A stretch of 64,000 nucleotides of DNA, taken from NCBI GenBank assembly GCA_023460575.1, contig JAEWPQ010000056.1, positions 1-64,000 of the forward strand, in the 5' to 3' direction. Shown here piece by piece: positions 62,145-64,000 of this stretch. The translations under genes were made by a program, and so were the position numbers. The DNA comes from Bacillota bacterium (GTDB lineage Bacteria > Bacillota > Clostridia > Lachnospirales > Lachnospiraceae). Under the pieces are notes generated by a model. That model searched no databases. It was not told the DNA's origin and saw only the letters and a list, made by a program, of their open reading frames with translations. Each line of letters begins with the position of its first letter. Position 1 is the stretch's first letter.

Positions 62145-62804
62145 ATGAAAAGAAAGGTGATTTTATTTACAGCAGCAATATTGACATTATGTTTTACTGC
62201 GGGCTGCCAGAAACAAAAGGCTGAGAATACCCCTCAGGAGACAGAAGGCTCCGGCGGGATCGAAATTAATAATGAAGCAGTAAGTGACTCAAAAAGCGGA
62301 GAGACAGAACCCGTTTCATCCGAGACCGGGGGATCTTCCGGTCTAAATATATCTCTGGACGAAAACCGAATCATACAGGATCAGTCCTTTCAGGCTGAGC
62401 TGAATGACTGGGGAGATGTGAGGTTTGTATCCTATGGCCCCGGGGCTGGTTCAGATTTTGAAGACGTATCATTTTATCTGATAAAAGATAATAAGGTGGT
62501 TTACTCATTCCCGTATTATGGAGAAAATAATAAAACGGATCAATATGCCGGACTCTTTGACAGCGTGGAATCTGTGGCGTTTCGGGATGTAAATGGTGAT
62601 AAATTAATGGATGTAATCGTTATTATCAACTACATTACCGGTGCCGGTCCCCAGGGGATGGAACCCCGCCCTAAAGCCAGGATATTCATGGCAGATAAAA
62701 AGGACTTTATTCTGGCAAAGGACATGACAGATGATGTAAACGATCAAATTGAGGAAAAAGATATGAGTATGGATCACATTTATGAGTATCTGAAAAATAA
62801 ATAG
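62145..62804 (+). CDS. Lipoprotein with Asp-rich calcium-loop motif
   Basis: This 219-residue protein has a lipoprotein signal peptide with lipobox CFTAGC (Cys near 21), a Gly/Ser/Glu linker to about 60, then a soluble domain containing FRDVNGDKLMDVIVIINY, an Asp loop like those in the secreted protein at 20283. Membrane-anchored on the outside. Function unknown; paralogy with the exosortase-locus protein is possible but distant. GGGGACAG lies upstream of the ATG. Confidence 0.75.
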   Translation: MKRKVILFTAAILTLCFTAGCQKQKAENTPQETEGSGGIEINNEAVSDSKSGETEPVSSETGGSSGLNISLDENRIIQDQSFQAELNDWGDVRFVSYGPGAGSDFEDVSFYLIKDNKVVYSFPYYGENNKTDQYAGLFDSVESVAFRDVNGDKLMDVIVIINYITGAGPQGMEPRPKARIFMADKKDFILAKDMTDDVNDQIEEKDMSMDHIYEYLKNK

Positions 62805-62830
62805 CTGCTGATTGTTTTCTGGCATTTTAT

Positions 62831-62874
62831 AAACAAGCGCCCCGGGTGTTCAAGGACACTTGGGGCGCTTGTTT
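62831..62874. terminator. Bidirectional terminator
   Basis: AAACAAGCGCCCC at 62831-62843 pairs perfectly with GGGGCGCTTGTTT at 62862-62874, between the converging lipoprotein and peptidoglycan-binding genes. Confidence 0.85.
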
Positions 62875-62888
62875 ATAAATTAATGGGG

Positions 62889-63245
62889 TCAGGCATTTGC
62901 GTAATCGGCTGCGTTAGCGATTATTGATCCAAATTTCTTTTTTAAGTTTTTTGCAGCAGTACTGGCGCTGTCGCCAGAGCCTGCCTTATCAAGAGCAGTA
63001 AGTGTGGCTTTCCCAGCCTTGCCGTCTATGGTAAGACTTTTGGATCTCTGAAAATCTCTTACTGCAGTATCGGTATTATTTCCAAATTTACCATCAGGAG
63101 TACCGCAGTTGTGTCCTGCTGTATTTAATTTTCCCTGCATGGTCTTTACTCCCGCACTGTAACGAAGCTTGTCATCTTTCATATAATATCCGGTACCTGC
63201 AAGTACCTGAGCGTATGTGTATTTAGAGTTATCATAATCTGCCAT
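62889..63245 (-). CDS. Peptidoglycan-binding domain protein
   Basis: These 118 residues contain a PG_binding_1 fold (VKTMQGKLNTAGHNCG, DGKFGNNTDTAVRDFQRSKS, IDGKAGKATLTAL) from about residue 33 to 90. No catalytic domain and no signal peptide are present. AAGGAGA lies before the ATG. Such stand-alone domains are usually found in phage or spore proteins; this one could be a phage remnant or an unknown small wall-associated protein. Confidence 0.75.
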   Translation of the reverse strand: MADYDNSKYTYAQVLAGTGYYMKDDKLRYSAGVKTMQGKLNTAGHNCGTPDGKFGNNTDTAVRDFQRSKSLTIDGKAGKATLTALDKAGSGDSASTAAKNLKKKFGSIIANAADYANA

Positions 63246-63488
63246 AATATTATCTCCTTTTTATTTTTTTGTTGAATTTGCAAATTCAATGATAAAAAAG
63301 AAAAATCAAGGCATATTTGTAAACTTGAAACGTTTATTAAATGATAGTTGATAAAGAAAATATTTTTTTGGTTTACAAATTCCCCCTCCCATTCTTTTTA
63401 TCAGGTAGATTTGCAGATCAATTGCTTCTCCGTCTATGCCGGCTAAGGGGAGCCATCTGAAATTAGAAAATACCAGGAGGTAATAAAA
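63246..63488. other. Divergent intergenic region
   Basis: An AT-rich stretch separates the peptidoglycan-binding gene and the GH43 gene. It holds an AGGAGGT ribosome site at about 63475 for the glycosidase; no clear repeat or hairpin beyond this. Confidence 0.5.
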
Positions 63489-64000
63489 ATGAATAAAACA
63501 ATTGCAAAATCAGTAGGTAATTCCAACCCTCTGATCGATCACCACTTAGGAGCAGATCCGTTTGCTCTGACTTACAACGGAAGAGTATACATCTATATGT
63601 CCAGCGATAATTACGAGTACAACGCAGATGGCTCAATCAAAGAAAATGGTTTTAATAATTTAAAGAGTGTCTTTGTTATATCTTCAGAAGATATGGTAAA
63701 CTGGACCGATCATGGTGCTATTCCGGTTGCAGGTGCAAACGGAGCTAACGCAGGACAGGGAATTGCAAAATGGGCAGGCGGCTCCTGGGCACCAGCGGCT
63801 GCAGTAAAAAATATCAATGGTAAGGACAAATTTTTTCTTTATTTTGCCAATGGCGGGAACGGTATCGGCGTGTTGACGGCTGACAGCCCAATCGGTCCGT
63901 GGAGTGATCCCCTGGGCAGAGCACTTGTAACAGGCAGTACGCCTGGTGTTGCCGGTGTGGTATGGCTCTTTGACCCTGCTGTATTTGTTGACAGCGATGG
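63489..64000 (+). CDS. Glycoside hydrolase family 43 protein (partial, 5' end)
   Basis: The first 170 codons of a family 43 beta-xylosidase/arabinofuranosidase-type enzyme; the gene runs off the window. NPLIDHHLGADPFALTYNG holds the catalytic base Asp, SVFVISSEDMVNWTDHG and GSWAPAAAVKN are typical blade motifs, and GVVWLFDPAVFVD holds the second conserved Asp. There is no signal peptide at the start, so intracellular sugar processing is likely. AGGAGG precedes the ATG. Confidence 0.88.
   Translation, partial: MNKTIAKSVGNSNPLIDHHLGADPFALTYNGRVYIYMSSDNYEYNADGSIKENGFNNLKSVFVISSEDMVNWTDHGAIPVAGANGANAGQGIAKWAGGSWAPAAAVKNINGKDKFFLYFANGGNGIGVLTADSPIGPWSDPLGRALVTGSTPGVAGVVWLFDPAVFVDSD

Noticed and set aside
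1..64000. CRISPR arrays, tRNA, rRNA genes and complete insertion sequences
   Set aside because: No regular spacer-repeat pattern, no cloverleaf or rRNA-like stretch, and no transposase with terminal repeats was seen by eye; a covariance-model scan could still find small RNAs.

Overview
The window looks like chromosome from a low-to-moderate GC anaerobic Firmicute of the Clostridia, most likely a Lachnospiraceae / Lacrimispora-type Clostridium. This rests on strong AGGAGG ribosome sites, consensus sigma-A promoters (TTGACA-17-TATACT), many two-component pairs, SLH and choline-type surface repeats, a NikMN-like CbiM, and clostridial families (DUF2089, DUF5131, YcxB, choice-of-anchor A). The species is inference; no rRNA or tRNA gene is present to anchor it.

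Layout. 1-6.6 kb is housekeeping: the end of an amino-acid ABC importer operon with a cytidylate-kinase-like gene, a CorA-type Mg channel, a DEAD-box helicase with a hairpin leader, and the rRNA methyltransferase rlmD. 6.6-10.65 kb is a decayed prophage beside rlmD. Only its two ends survive (integrase and an ImmA fragment; tail, XkdX, XhlA and lysin fragments), joined across two deletions. 10.7-17.2 kb is AT-rich accessory DNA: a small secreted protein, a broken membrane gene, a kinase/regulator pair, a 4Fe-4S membrane protein, an XRE regulator and an esterase-like hydrolase.

17.3-24.3 kb is the most unusual block. An exosortase K-type membrane protease overlaps a VIT/VWA surface protein that ends in an SEP-TM-RKR sorting tail. 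Divergent to it is an operon of a secreted FG-GAP-like protein, a response regulator, a kinase and a membrane-anchored protein. This reads as a self-contained, regulated, single-substrate exosortase system in a Gram-positive.

24.3-45.3 kb is a patchwork of small regulated modules: broken RhuM and chromate-transporter remnants, a peptide deformylase, an Rrf2-methyltransferase-MATE operon with two matching operators, DUF5131, an amidase, TetR with an Old Yellow Enzyme and amidohydrolase pair, BlaI/BlaR1 (BlaR1 split by a frameshift), membrane proteins, GNAT, MFS, a transglutaminase-like protein, a PQQ-type sugar dehydrogenase and a DUF2089/SHOCT/YvlD-like envelope operon.

45.5-57 kb is surface-oriented: a LytS-like kinase and regulator before a 1347-residue glycine-rich SLH protein, an orphan sugar-binding protein, a second DEAD-box helicase with its own leader and a 53-residue small ORF, and a Cys-Pro repeat choice-of-anchor protein. 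57-64 kb returns to metabolism: rsmH, a nitroreductase, a YcxB-like protein, the cbiMQO cobalt/nickel importer, a lipoprotein, a peptidoglycan-binding protein and the start of a GH43 glycosidase that runs off the window.
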